Assembly (NCBI GenBank): GCA_048360435.1
Contig: DBGCOP010000040.1
Location: 1 to 64,000, forward strand
Direction: 5' to 3'
Length of the DNA: 64,000 bases
Source: Limenecus sp048360435
GTDB taxonomy: Bacteria; Cyanobacteriota; Vampirovibrionia; Gastranaerophilales; Gastranaerophilaceae
In this document: one piece after another, positions 17,352-25,951 of the stretch
How positions within the stretch are numbered: position 1 is the stretch's first letter
Layout of the letters: every line of letters begins with the position of its first letter
Notes under the pieces: model-generated
Told to the model about the DNA's origin: nothing
What the model saw: only the letters and a program-made list of their open reading frames with translations
Databases searched by the model: none
Made by a program: the position numbers and the translations under genes

Positions 17352-18395
17352 ATGGAATATACGAAATCCCTTTTGACAATAGAAGATCCTAACAATTTGC
17401 ATCTTTGTTTCGAACTTGATGATAAAACTTATGCAATAAATGCCAAAAATGTGCTGGAAGTTACAACTCTTCCGATGATTAATGAACCGCAAAAACTGCC
17501 TGAGTGTATTGTTGGCATATTAAACTACAATGATTTATTTATCAATGTTTTTGATATAAGAAAAGTTTTTGACCTGCCGTCTAAAAATTATGAGCTTAGC
17601 AACAAAGTTATTATCATGAAAGGGGATGAATCATTATTTGCAATGATTGTGGATCAGGTGTCGGAATTTTTTACGGCACAGCCTGCTAATGTGCAAAGGG
17701 TAATGGGCGAAAATTTTAACAATATTGTAAGAACTTTTTATAAAATAGATGAAAAAATTATTAATATCATTGATGTAGAAAAGTTAGAAGATACTGTAAA
17801 AAAAGTTCATTTTGAAAAAAATACAACAAGCTATGCTGAATTATTTCCGAAGGATGAAGAATCACTGTGTATTATGCAAAGAAGAAGCAAAGAAATTGCA
17901 AAATCACCTATTCTTGCTCTTGATGCTGACTTTTACGGGCGTAATCAATATATTATTTTTACAATAAACAAACACAAATATTGTATTTATTCTCTTTTTG
18001 TGAAGGAGCTTATTACTTTAAAAAATTACCCTGTTACAAAAATTCCTTTTACTCCTGATTTTGTTGAAGGGATAGTCAACCTCAAAGGTAATTTTTATAC
18101 AGTTATAGATTTAAAAAAGTTTATTGGTTTGGATTGTGATACAAAAAGTGAAATTAACCCTGAAAGCAAAATTATTGTAATAGAGTCATCAGAATTGAAA
18201 ATAGCGTTTCTTACGGATGAAATAGATGATATAATCAATATTTCACCTGAAGTGATTAACAACAAAAATGATATGAAGCTTGATAAATTATACATTCAAG
18301 CCGAAGCATATATTGATGATAAGGTTTATAATATTTTGAATATCGACAAGCTTATAAATGATGAACGTTTATATGTTGATAACAGTTCACAATAA
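17352..18395 (+). CDS. Tandem CheW-domain adaptor
   Basis: Protein of 347 residues made of two CheW domains. The first (about 12-150) contains LCFELDDKTYAINAKNVLEV and PECIVGILNYNDLFINVFDIR; the second (about 190-335) has IIFTINKHKYCIYSLFVKEL and PDFVEGIVNLKGNFYTVIDL. CheW domains couple MCPs to CheA; a fused pair could bridge more than one array position. It is transcribed divergently from the MCP-CheA-HD operon and surely belongs to it. AAGGAAGAG lies about 12 bases upstream of the ATG. Confidence 0.93.
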   Translation: MEYTKSLLTIEDPNNLHLCFELDDKTYAINAKNVLEVTTLPMINEPQKLPECIVGILNYNDLFINVFDIRKVFDLPSKNYELSNKVIIMKGDESLFAMIVDQVSEFFTAQPANVQRVMGENFNNIVRTFYKIDEKIINIIDVEKLEDTVKKVHFEKNTTSYAELFPKDEESLCIMQRRSKEIAKSPILALDADFYGRNQYIIFTINKHKYCIYSLFVKELITLKNYPVTKIPFTPDFVEGIVNLKGNFYTVIDLKKFIGLDCDTKSEINPESKIIVIESSELKIAFLTDEIDDIINISPEVINNKNDMKLDKLYIQAEAYIDDKVYNILNIDKLINDERLYVDNSSQ

Positions 18396-18530
18396 AAGAA
18401 AAAGCCGCTATTTGGGCGGCCTTAAAGTAAACAGTTTACGAGTGAGAGTGGAATATGCACAGTTTTATACTATAAAATTATAGAACTTTCTTGAATTAGC
18501 CACTTGTATAAATCTCTTTATCTATTAGGA

Positions 18531-18536
18531 TATAAT
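18531..18536 (+). promoter_or_regulatory. -10 box for the GT-C-like gene
   Basis: TATAAT lies 17 bases before the ATG at 18554, with the ribosome site GAGAGGAG between. No clear -35 at the right distance. The 158-base gap before this gene also holds a perfect GTAAAC-a-GTTTAC palindrome at 18427-18439 and a GCCGC/GCGGC hairpin at 18409-18425 that may end the CheW transcript. Confidence 0.5.
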
Positions 18537-18553
18537 TTTAGAGAGGAGTTTTT

Positions 18554-20770
18554 ATGTTCACATTTGTGTCTTTAATAAAATTTATTGTTTCATTTTTGAT
18601 GATATTTACTTCATCCTATTTCATATCTGGTGTTTTTTCACCTAAGGATAAAGACGGAGTTTCAAAATACGGTACCGGTTTTTTATATATTCTTCTTGGG
18701 ATATTTGCTCAAACAGTTTTGACTTTTGAATTTTTGTCATTGTTTAAGGCTATTAATGAAACAAGTGTGCTGTTTTGCAATGGTGTTTTTCTCTGTTTAA
18801 CTCTAATTTTATGGATAAAAAGGGGAAAACCTTTGTATCGTCCTCAATTTAAGCAAACATTTTTGAAAATTTTAAAAGGTTTGAAAAAAGACAAAATTCT
18901 TATGGTTATGGCATTAGGGTTTGTCTTCTTTATTTGTGTCACTGTTATAATGAATCTGTTTATGCCTGTTTCAAGCTATGATGCTTTGACATATCATTTG
19001 AACAGATCTTCTTTTTGGCTTACACAGGGAAGTTTGAATCATTTTGTGACGGCTGATGACAGAAATCTTGTTATGCCTATAAATTCAGAGATTTTGTATC
19101 TGTGGGTTCTTTTATTTTTAAAAAATGATATCGGGCTGAGCTTTTTTACATTTTTCGGATATATTGCTTCTCTTTTTAGTGTTTACAATATTCTCGCAAT
19201 ACTTGGATTTAGTGAAAGAAAAAAGCTTTGGAGCTTGCTTATTCTTTCTTCTTTTGCTTCTGTAATTGCCGAATCATCAAGTGTTGAAACAGATATTTTA
19301 ATAGCCGGTCTGGTACTTACAAGTATATTGTTGTTTTTAGTTTCGTTAAGGGAACGAAAAACAGGTTTAATTTTCTTTTCATCAATGGCATATGCTCTTG
19401 CTATGGGGACAAAGACTCCTTCTATAATTGCATTTCCGGGAGTGTTTTTGCTGCTGTGCTTTTTCTCATACAAAACTGATAAAAAAGAATTTTATAAACC
19501 TATTCTTGCTTATATTGGCTTTTTATTTATAAATTTCATGCTTTTTTCAAGTTATAACTATATCTTAAACTTTATGAGCTTTGGAAGTTTTCTCGGGTCG
19601 GAATCTGCACGTGAAATTCATGGATTTAGAGGCGGGGTCAAAGCTGTTATTGCTAATTATATAAGATATATTTTTATGATGTTTGATTTTTCAGGCTTCA
19701 GATACAGTGAATATGTAGGAGAACATATAAATAACGCTAAATTTGCATTGTTTGACCTATTAAAGATTCCTCATGAACTCGGGGTCGAAATGTCAGATGA
19801 AAATATAATCAATAACAGATTAATGGATGTGAAAATGGGTGCAGGTTTATTGGGATTTCTGGTGTTTTTGCCGTCTGCTCTCACTTCTTTGATTGTAGGC
19901 ATTTGTAATAGTAACAGAAACAACCAGAAGTCATATTCTCTTTGTGCTTTTGCTTTTATGTTCTTTTTCAATTTGTTTTGTTTGTCTTTTTCACTGGCAT
20001 ATATGGTATTCAGCGTAAGATTTGTGACCTTTTTGATAGTTATATCTTCACCTGTCCTTGCTGTTTCTTATATGAGGCAAAAAAATATTATTACAGGTTT
20101 AATAAAATTGATGCTTTTATTTTTTGTTATGTCATATTTTCTTGTTATGAGTACAAATCTGGCATCAAGACAATTCTCGGATGCTTTGAAAGTTGTTTTA
20201 AAAGAGCCTACATTGAATGATGCAAGGGAAAAAATAAGATGTGCATTGTTCAACGGATATGAAGGCAAAATGCCGTTTTGTTACCTGAGAGATATTATTC
20301 GTACAACACCCAAAGGAACAAAATTCGGGATATTCCCAAGTGTAAACAGCAGGTTATATGTAATTAGTATGTTGAATAATGAGGGCTATAATATAGAGAT
20401 TCTGCTTCCTGAAAAAGCTCCTCGGTATGATTTGAGCAAATATGATTATTTAATTACGACAGATAAAGTTCTGACAAGTTCTGTCTTGTTAAACAAAACG
20501 AAAGATACAAAAATTGAGTATAAAATTAATTCAGACGGTGAAGCATATTTTGACAGCATAAGACCTTTCAGCTGTATTTATGCGGACCACTATTCTCATA
20601 TGCCTTATGATCCTTCAAAGAAAGGTCAGGTTATTGTTACATCAAGCTGTTACATAATGAATGATTTCTTTAAAGAAAGAGGTTTTTCTTATGTTCAAAG
20701 CTATGATTTTCAATCAGTTATTTCAGAGAATGCAAACTTTATGACGATATATAAAAATAACGCCAAATAG
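18554..20770 (+). CDS. Polytopic GT-C-like membrane glycosyltransferase
   Basis: Protein of 738 residues with about 12-13 predicted membrane helices covering residues 1-540 and a C-terminal soluble domain of about 180 residues. A loop after the fourth helix reads SSYDALTYHLNR (D143, H148), and FVTADDRN, PINSEIL and AMGTKTPS follow, resembling the first extracytoplasmic loop and core of ArnT/PMT-type GT-C enzymes that use polyprenyl-phosphate sugars. That would place it in cell-envelope glycosylation. No partner gene for sugar activation is adjacent. The family call rests on topology and the D-x-x-x-x-H loop, so it is tentative. Confidence 0.6.
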   Translation: MFTFVSLIKFIVSFLMIFTSSYFISGVFSPKDKDGVSKYGTGFLYILLGIFAQTVLTFEFLSLFKAINETSVLFCNGVFLCLTLILWIKRGKPLYRPQFKQTFLKILKGLKKDKILMVMALGFVFFICVTVIMNLFMPVSSYDALTYHLNRSSFWLTQGSLNHFVTADDRNLVMPINSEILYLWVLLFLKNDIGLSFFTFFGYIASLFSVYNILAILGFSERKKLWSLLILSSFASVIAESSSVETDILIAGLVLTSILLFLVSLRERKTGLIFFSSMAYALAMGTKTPSIIAFPGVFLLLCFFSYKTDKKEFYKPILAYIGFLFINFMLFSSYNYILNFMSFGSFLGSESAREIHGFRGGVKAVIANYIRYIFMMFDFSGFRYSEYVGEHINNAKFALFDLLKIPHELGVEMSDENIINNRLMDVKMGAGLLGFLVFLPSALTSLIVGICNSNRNNQKSYSLCAFAFMFFFNLFCLSFSLAYMVFSVRFVTFLIVISSPVLAVSYMRQKNIITGLIKLMLLFFVMSYFLVMSTNLASRQFSDALKVVLKEPTLNDAREKIRCALFNGYEGKMPFCYLRDIIRTTPKGTKFGIFPSVNSRLYVISMLNNEGYNIEILLPEKAPRYDLSKYDYLITTDKVLTSSVLLNKTKDTKIEYKINSDGEAYFDSIRPFSCIYADHYSHMPYDPSKKGQVIVTSSCYIMNDFFKERGFSYVQSYDFQSVISENANFMTIYKNNAK

Positions 20771-20807
20771 GTTTGACATGAAAATTTGTCAAAAGTAAAA
20801 TTATTCA

Positions 20808-20925
20808 AGAAGAAAGGAAATGGGGTGAAACTCCTCAGCTGAGCCGCAGCCGTAAAGCCGGAATACTTTCGAGAGTTTTACTCTAAAATAAAACACCGCT
20901 GCTTCGGGCATTAGGCCGTGGTAAT
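20808..20925 (+). promoter_or_regulatory. Cobalamin-riboswitch-like structured leader
   Basis: GGTGAAAC then CTCC (20824-20834), GCTGAGCCGCAGC (20838-20850) and CGTAAAGCCGGAATAC (20851-20866) follow the order of the cobalamin aptamer core: P4 with GGUGaAA, the GCUGa-CGCAGC P5 element, GUAA, and a B12-box-like CGGAAUAC. GAAAG (20812-20816) pairs with CTTTC (20866-20870), matching P3 in the compact class II form. A second hairpin ACCGC/GTGGT lies at 20895-20922. No gene is present in the 223-base gap it occupies. Ligand identity is inferred from similarity only. Confidence 0.5.
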
Positions 20926-20993
20926 ATTGACAGCTTTGCTTTAAGTATCCGTGTTTTTATTTTTAGGAATTAAGAACAGGGATATTTTACTTT

Positions 20994-21701
20994 ATGACCT
21001 CCTCACTTTCCAGAGCCGGAAATTCAAAAATTGGAACTTGCCCTCACGGGTTGCCGCTTGGTGCATGTCCGATTTGTAATGGTATGGGTGGTGGCGGAAG
21101 CGTAAAAAGAGATAACAAACCCAAAGAAATGAGCTGGAATGAGTGTTATGCAATAGGCCAGATGCTAAAGGCTCAAAAACTTGCAAGACAGCATACACAG
21201 CAAATGTTTGCGGCACAGGACATGAGAGCACATCTTGAAAATTTGCAAACACAAATCAATGCTCTTAAAATAATGGCAGAAAATAACCTTCCAAAACCCA
21301 TAGCCAGAGTAGTTTCCACTCTTGCTGACGGAGTGTTGGCACCTGCTGCTCGTGTATTGCAATCTATTGCAAATGGTGTTCAAAATGTTGCTAATGTGTT
21401 TTCTAAGGCTGTTAATGATATAAAACAAAAGGCTGCTGAGATAATGGATAAACTTACGGCTGTGTTTGGTGAGGCAAAAGCTGCGCTTCAAAAGAAAATT
21501 GATGAAAAATTCAAAGATATGAAGAAAAAAATCTTCAAATTATTCGGACTTGTTGGAATTGACAATGAAGAAGACGAAGAACTGAAAAAAATAGAAGAAG
21601 AAAAAAGACTTTATGAGCTTAATACTGCTAAAGAAGCTCTTTTTGATTTAATGAAGAACCCCGAAATGGCTCCTGATGAAGAAGAAAGTGAAGATTATTA
21701 A
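20994..21701 (+). CDS. Unrecognised protein with N-terminal Cys/His metal-binding motif
   Basis: Protein of 235 residues; family not recognised. Residues 16-28 carry C16-P-H18 and C25-P-I-C28, a compact probable zinc site, followed by a glycine run. The rest is helical: a QTQINALKIM coiled-coil segment, an amphipathic alanine-rich region (ADGVLAPAARVLQSIANGV), a lysine-rich stretch, and an acidic tail ending in EEESEDY. It is first in a rightward operon headed by the riboswitch-like leader; its TAA shares a base with the ATG of the next gene, so the two are translationally coupled. A complex between the pair is likely but unproven. Confidence 0.75.
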   Translation: MTSSLSRAGNSKIGTCPHGLPLGACPICNGMGGGGSVKRDNKPKEMSWNECYAIGQMLKAQKLARQHTQQMFAAQDMRAHLENLQTQINALKIMAENNLPKPIARVVSTLADGVLAPAARVLQSIANGVQNVANVFSKAVNDIKQKAAEIMDKLTAVFGEAKAALQKKIDEKFKDMKKKIFKLFGLVGIDNEEDEELKKIEEEKRLYELNTAKEALFDLMKNPEMAPDEEESEDY

Positions 21702-23200
21702 TGAGTACCATAAATCCGTATCAAGATATTGAAACCAGAAGACAATACAGAAATCATACAAATACACAGAAAAAAAACATATCTGAGTTGAAAGAAGCTG
21801 TTGTTGTGAATTCAATGATAAAAGATAACAATGAGTCTTGTCCGAATATCGAAAATATGTATGATAATCTTGTTATACCTGACAGAACAGTGAAGCCTGA
21901 TGTTTTTGAACGCATTGATCTGAATAATATTAAGAAGAAAAATAAATCATCAGATAGGACACTTGCTCCTCTTTTGGGCGTAACGGTTGGAATTTTTGGT
22001 ATACTGGCTGCGGCTACTGCTGCCTTGTCAATGGCTGCGACTCACAAGAAAGTTTTGCCTGATTGGAAAACGCTTCCTGAGATACCGAAGAATGTTGCAA
22101 TAAACAATGAACCTCACTTTGTTACCTATTTAATGATAAGAGACCCTAATATGAGAAATATTTTGGGTGCACTTGGCGTTTTTGTTTTGAGCGCAGTCGG
22201 GCTTGCAGGTAAAAATTTTGTAGATGGTGTTAAAGAAATATGGGTTCGTAAAAAACAGGCAGATGTTCAAAAAGATTTGCAGGAAAAATTGATTGCAGTT
22301 GAAACACAAAGCTTTTCAGGCAAGATGCAAATTTTAAGAAACATGCTTTCGGAAAAGGCAAGAGAGCTTGATAACATACTTCATAAAGAAAATATAGGAA
22401 ATGAAAATACAACTTTTAAAAAATTTATTTCTTTTAAAAGTACAGAAAATGCTCAAGATTCTAAAAAGAAGAATATTCTGGGGTATACTGCTGTTGGGTT
22501 GACTACGGTTTTAATTACCGGGTTGGGTTTCCTTGCTTTTAGAAATGTACAAAAAACTGCACGAATTTATGAAAATTATGCTTCAGGCATGGAAAGTAAA
22601 ATAAAAGAACTTGTTGATAAGCAGCAACAGTGGGATAAAGCTTGTCTGGATAAAGTTAAAAATATTTGTGTTTCAATGAATTTTTCATCTCGTAAAATTG
22701 AAAATACATTGAAGGATGCAAAAAATTTGCCTGAGGGTTTCATTGAAGAAGTAAAAAGAGAGGCTGAAAAGGTTACACAAGAAGGTGCAGAAGCAATTGC
22801 AGGAAAACCGGGAACCAAACCTTCTTTATATTCTCATACAGACGATGACAGAGCTCATTTGTATAACATGATTGTTAATTGGGAAAACCCTCTTTTAAAA
22901 ATCCTTTTTGCCGGATTATCCACGGTTACGGCTGTTGGATATGCAGGTACATCTATGATTGAAGCTATAAAAGAAGCGCAGGTCATAAAAGAAAATGCAA
23001 AGACTGAGCTGGATTTACAAAAAAGGCTGGTCAATGTTGAGTTGAACAATTTTGAGTCTAAAAAACTGAGTGTTATTAACCCCATGATGGATGAATTCAA
23101 GGCTCAGGCTATGCAAGGAAAAGACAAAAATGAATTGAAAACCAGAGCTGAAAATATTCTTTACGAAATCAAAAACGGTCCTCCGTTTGTATATTCATAG
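21701..23200 (+). CDS. Unrecognised membrane protein with internal duplication
   Basis: Protein of 499 residues; family not recognised. Four hydrophobic spans lie at about 88-112, 151-172, 258-281 and 397-418. Residues 143-213 and 388-458 are clearly related (Y-x-M-I start, hydrophobic span, then a charged K/Q-rich helix with LQEKLIAVE versus LQKRLVNVE and SGKMQ versus ESKKL), so the protein arose by duplication of a unit with two membrane spans plus a cytoplasmic coiled coil. No catalytic motif. Overlaps the preceding zinc-motif gene by one base. A scaffold or envelope structural role is a guess. Confidence 0.75.
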   Translation: MSTINPYQDIETRRQYRNHTNTQKKNISELKEAVVVNSMIKDNNESCPNIENMYDNLVIPDRTVKPDVFERIDLNNIKKKNKSSDRTLAPLLGVTVGIFGILAAATAALSMAATHKKVLPDWKTLPEIPKNVAINNEPHFVTYLMIRDPNMRNILGALGVFVLSAVGLAGKNFVDGVKEIWVRKKQADVQKDLQEKLIAVETQSFSGKMQILRNMLSEKARELDNILHKENIGNENTTFKKFISFKSTENAQDSKKKNILGYTAVGLTTVLITGLGFLAFRNVQKTARIYENYASGMESKIKELVDKQQQWDKACLDKVKNICVSMNFSSRKIENTLKDAKNLPEGFIEEVKREAEKVTQEGAEAIAGKPGTKPSLYSHTDDDRAHLYNMIVNWENPLLKILFAGLSTVTAVGYAGTSMIEAIKEAQVIKENAKTELDLQKRLVNVELNNFESKKLSVINPMMDEFKAQAMQGKDKNELKTRAENILYEIKNGPPFVYS

Positions 23201-23208
23201 GAGCTATT

Positions 23209-23754
23209 ATGAATTTAAGTCCGATAGTTTTTAAACAATTTAATATTCCCTTATCACAAATAAAAACCGTTGCATCGAAATCTTATGAACCCTGTGAAAT
23301 GGTGGATGCTTTTTGCAAGTCATTTGTGTTACCTGATGATAAGAGAAACTATTCTTCTTTTGATGAAAGACTGGCACAAAAAATAGCTTCATACAAGGAT
23401 GATGCAGTTAAACCTGTTACAGAGATGCTGCAAAATTCATCAGACGAGAAAAATGTCACAGCAGGTTTATTTTTATTAAACAGAATAATTGATGCCGGTG
23501 CAAAAAATGTAGCAGATACATATCCGATTATTTCCAAATTTAATTATGATAAGTCGCATAACATACAGGTAATGCTTGCTGGTATTTATAGAAAAACTCA
23601 AGTGCCTGATGCTTTTGGTCCATTAATGACTATGTTTATAAAAAATGCTCAAAATCCTGTTCAAAAACCATTTGACCCAAATGAAGAAGTTGGCGGTGCT
23701 ATTTTGGAATATTTAAGAAACAATGCTTCTGCCAAATTATATGCCGATTCTTAA
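23209..23754 (+). CDS. Unrecognised helical protein, third gene of the operon
   Basis: Protein of 181 residues; family not recognised. It is predicted all-helical, with a HEAT-like helix pair pattern in the middle (VKPVTEMLQNSSDEKNVTAG, FLLNRIIDAGAKNV, IQVMLAGIYRKT). No signal peptide, membrane span or catalytic motif. AGGAG lies five bases before the ATG, eight bases after the membrane protein stop, so it is co-transcribed. It may be a cytoplasmic partner of the membrane protein. Confidence 0.7.
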   Translation: MNLSPIVFKQFNIPLSQIKTVASKSYEPCEMVDAFCKSFVLPDDKRNYSSFDERLAQKIASYKDDAVKPVTEMLQNSSDEKNVTAGLFLLNRIIDAGAKNVADTYPIISKFNYDKSHNIQVMLAGIYRKTQVPDAFGPLMTMFIKNAQNPVQKPFDPNEEVGGAILEYLRNNASAKLYADS

Positions 23755-23818
23755 ACCGCTAGCAAAAAATTATTAGTTTGTGTTTTCAATATCATAAATA
23801 TACCGAATGAGGTTAATT

Positions 23819-24256
23819 ATGATGAAAAATTTGTCTAATATTTCTTTTAAAAGCGTTTATCTCTTTCCGTCAATCAATAATTTATCTAAAGAAAACAAAC
23901 CTAAAGTACAGGACGGTATAAAAATGATTAATAAATATTTTCCTGAGAATGATGTTTTTCTTGGTTCAGATGAAAATGGCGAACTTACAATTCAAATTCA
24001 AAAAACAAATCCTCTTGTTCATCTTTTGGATCCGGATGTTGCTCAACACATAAATCTTTCACCAAAAGAACTTGTGTCAATGATTACTGCAATAGTAGCA
24101 ATGCAGGAAGCACATAAAAATATCTGGGGTGAAAAAACGCCGACATATACTGACAAAACAACGCATCTGAATTCTATGTCCAGTTGTGATTTGATTATGC
24201 ATTTAAAAGACACTATATTGGAATTTAATGAAAAATATAAAGATTTATCTAATTAG
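23819..24256 (+). CDS. Unrecognised small soluble protein, last gene of the operon
   Basis: Protein of 145 residues; family not recognised. The frame is open from an ATG at 23807, but the ribosome site GAGG overlaps that codon and lies six bases before the ATGATG at 23819, which is preferred. The N-terminus (MMKNLSNISFKS) is followed by alpha/beta-like sequence with a SDENGELTIQIQ strand pair and two helices rich in Met, Ala and Leu. No membrane span or catalytic motif. Its 3' end overlaps the converging sulfatase-like gene by 12 bases. Confidence 0.65.
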   Translation: MMKNLSNISFKSVYLFPSINNLSKENKPKVQDGIKMINKYFPENDVFLGSDENGELTIQIQKTNPLVHLLDPDVAQHINLSPKELVSMITAIVAMQEAHKNIWGEKTPTYTDKTTHLNSMSSCDLIMHLKDTILEFNEKYKDLSN

Positions 24257-25951
24257 ACTTTCTTTTAGTTCAACATAATTTTTTTGTATATTTTTTAATA
24301 CTGCATCATTATGATGAAAATAAATGTAATAAAATTTGTCTTGTTTTAACTTGTAATTTGTTTTAAATAATTCATTGGAAAATATAATGAGAAAATTTAT
24401 TAGTGAATTTGCTTTTTTGTATTGTTTATAGTCTTGTTCAGGTGTATATATTGCAGCAAACGTGTTGAAATAAGAATTTATTGTGTTTTTTTCATTAAAT
24501 ATTATATTTGTCTTCTTATCATCATTATTTTCAAAATAGTGCAGTCTGAGTCCATGATCACCCATTATAATTATATAGGGCTTATGTGCAGATGTTTTTA
24601 AAATTTCGTCTATTGTTTGTTCTGTTTTTTTATTTGTATATAAAATATATTTTAAACAACTTTCTTTATTTATCTTATATTCATTATCCACAGGGTTGAT
24701 CAATCTGTCTCTTTCATGAACCTTTTCTCCTTTATCGTTTTTCATATAAGGAAAATGAGGAGATAATATATGTGCAAAAATAAATTTTGGTGAATTCTTT
24801 TGACTTGTAACTAAATCGGGATTTGGAAGCTTTTTCCACATTTCACTGTCATCGATTGAGAATAGTTGGTCAAAATATCTATACAAGTTTTCGTATAAAG
24901 TGTTGTAAAAGAAAAAAGAAGTTAGAACATATTCTTGTGATGAATAAACATGTGAAAAGTCTAACACTTTATCTATATAAGCGTTATTATTAATTGAAAA
25001 TTCAATATATGTATTTATGAATATAGTTTTATAGCCATGTTTTTTTGCATTATAAAAAAGTGCAGACTTGTTTATTGCTTCTGAAGATGTTTCGTAATTT
25101 ATGTTTTTCAGATATTCAAAATTTGTAAAGGAAGGTATTGAACCTATGGTTTTTGTATAGTTGCTCAACATTTTGTCATATACAAAAAATCCTTTATTTT
25201 TCAAATAATTTATAAATTCATAATTGTCATAGTTGAAATCTCTTTTTAGTACTTCATTATTGGGGTAAGAGTCGAGTATGATTATATACACATCAGGCAA
25301 TGTTTTTTCTGAATTGTATTTTGGTTCTACGTGTAGTTTTGTCTCGGAAGATGTTTGTTGAGGTATATTTTTAAAAAAGTTATAAATGTTAAAGCTAAAA
25401 AGAATAATCGAAAAAACTAAAAGAATTTTGAATAAATTTTTTGAGTTGAATTTTAAAATTAATACAGGAAAGAAGAATAAAAAGATTATAAATGCATATA
25501 ATTGGGAAAAATCAATGAAATTGCCGTAATTATAAAAAATTAATATAGTTATACAAGTAAGCAGTGAACATTTCTCTTTGTCTTCTATAAATTTATTAAA
25601 TATTAAGTATATTAGAATATTTATTAAACTGCATGAAATACAGGCAAAAATTGTCTGAAAAAAATTTATTTGAAGCAAATTTTGTGAATAAATATATAAA
25701 GTTTTATGAGTTGAAAATATAATTATTGGTAAAAAATATATTATATTTTTATATTTATTTTCATTATAAACATTTTGTTCTTTGCATAATTGATAAAAAC
25801 AAAGAAAAAATAAAAGAAGCAGCATAATCTTTACAACTTTTATAAGAAAAATATTTTCTAAATATACAGAAAATACATTTTCTACATAAAGCAAAATCTG
25901 AATTAGAAAAAACAATAAACTGTTGCAAAAGATTAATTCTTTTTTATTCAT
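24245..25951 (-). CDS. LTA-synthase-like alkaline phosphatase-fold membrane protein
   Basis: Protein of 568 residues from the ATG at 25951. Five or six membrane helices fill residues 1-190; the C-terminal domain is extracytoplasmic and of the sulfatase/alkaline phosphatase superfamily. Visible active-site features are IIILDSYPN (metal-binding Asp), a threonine in NYTKTIGSIPS placed like the LtaS/EptA nucleophile, HILSPHFPY, and MGDHG near the C-terminus. Family members move phosphoglycerol or phosphoethanolamine to surface glycans, or hydrolyse sulfates. The longer frame to 26068 lies inside the upstream methyltransferase gene; ATG 25951 overlaps that gene's stop by eight bases, a coupling signal. 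Base composition is very AT-rich. Confidence 0.8.
   Translation of the reverse strand: MNKKELIFCNSLLFFLIQILLYVENVFSVYLENIFLIKVVKIMLLLLFFLCFYQLCKEQNVYNENKYKNIIYFLPIIIFSTHKTLYIYSQNLLQINFFQTIFACISCSLINILIYLIFNKFIEDKEKCSLLTCITILIFYNYGNFIDFSQLYAFIIFLFFFPVLILKFNSKNLFKILLVFSIILFSFNIYNFFKNIPQQTSSETKLHVEPKYNSEKTLPDVYIIILDSYPNNEVLKRDFNYDNYEFINYLKNKGFFVYDKMLSNYTKTIGSIPSFTNFEYLKNINYETSSEAINKSALFYNAKKHGYKTIFINTYIEFSINNNAYIDKVLDFSHVYSSQEYVLTSFFFYNTLYENLYRYFDQLFSIDDSEMWKKLPNPDLVTSQKNSPKFIFAHILSPHFPYMKNDKGEKVHERDRLINPVDNEYKINKESCLKYILYTNKKTEQTIDEILKTSAHKPYIIIMGDHGLRLHYFENNDDKKTNIIFNEKNTINSYFNTFAAIYTPEQDYKQYKKANSLINFLIIFSNELFKTNYKLKQDKFYYIYFHHNDAVLKNIQKNYVELKESLIR

Noticed and set aside
18427..18439. GTAAAC-a-GTTTAC palindrome upstream of the GT-C-like gene
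   Set aside because: Short palindromes are common at this AT content, no regulator is adjacent, and no second copy near another promoter was seen; mentioned only in the promoter entry.
20812..20880. Possible c-di-GMP-I or ydaO (c-di-AMP) riboswitch
   Set aside because: The GGGGTGAAA-CC part also occurs in ydaO, but CCGCAGCCGTAA and the order of elements fit cobalamin better; the c-di-GMP-I GCAAAGCC core is only loosely approximated.
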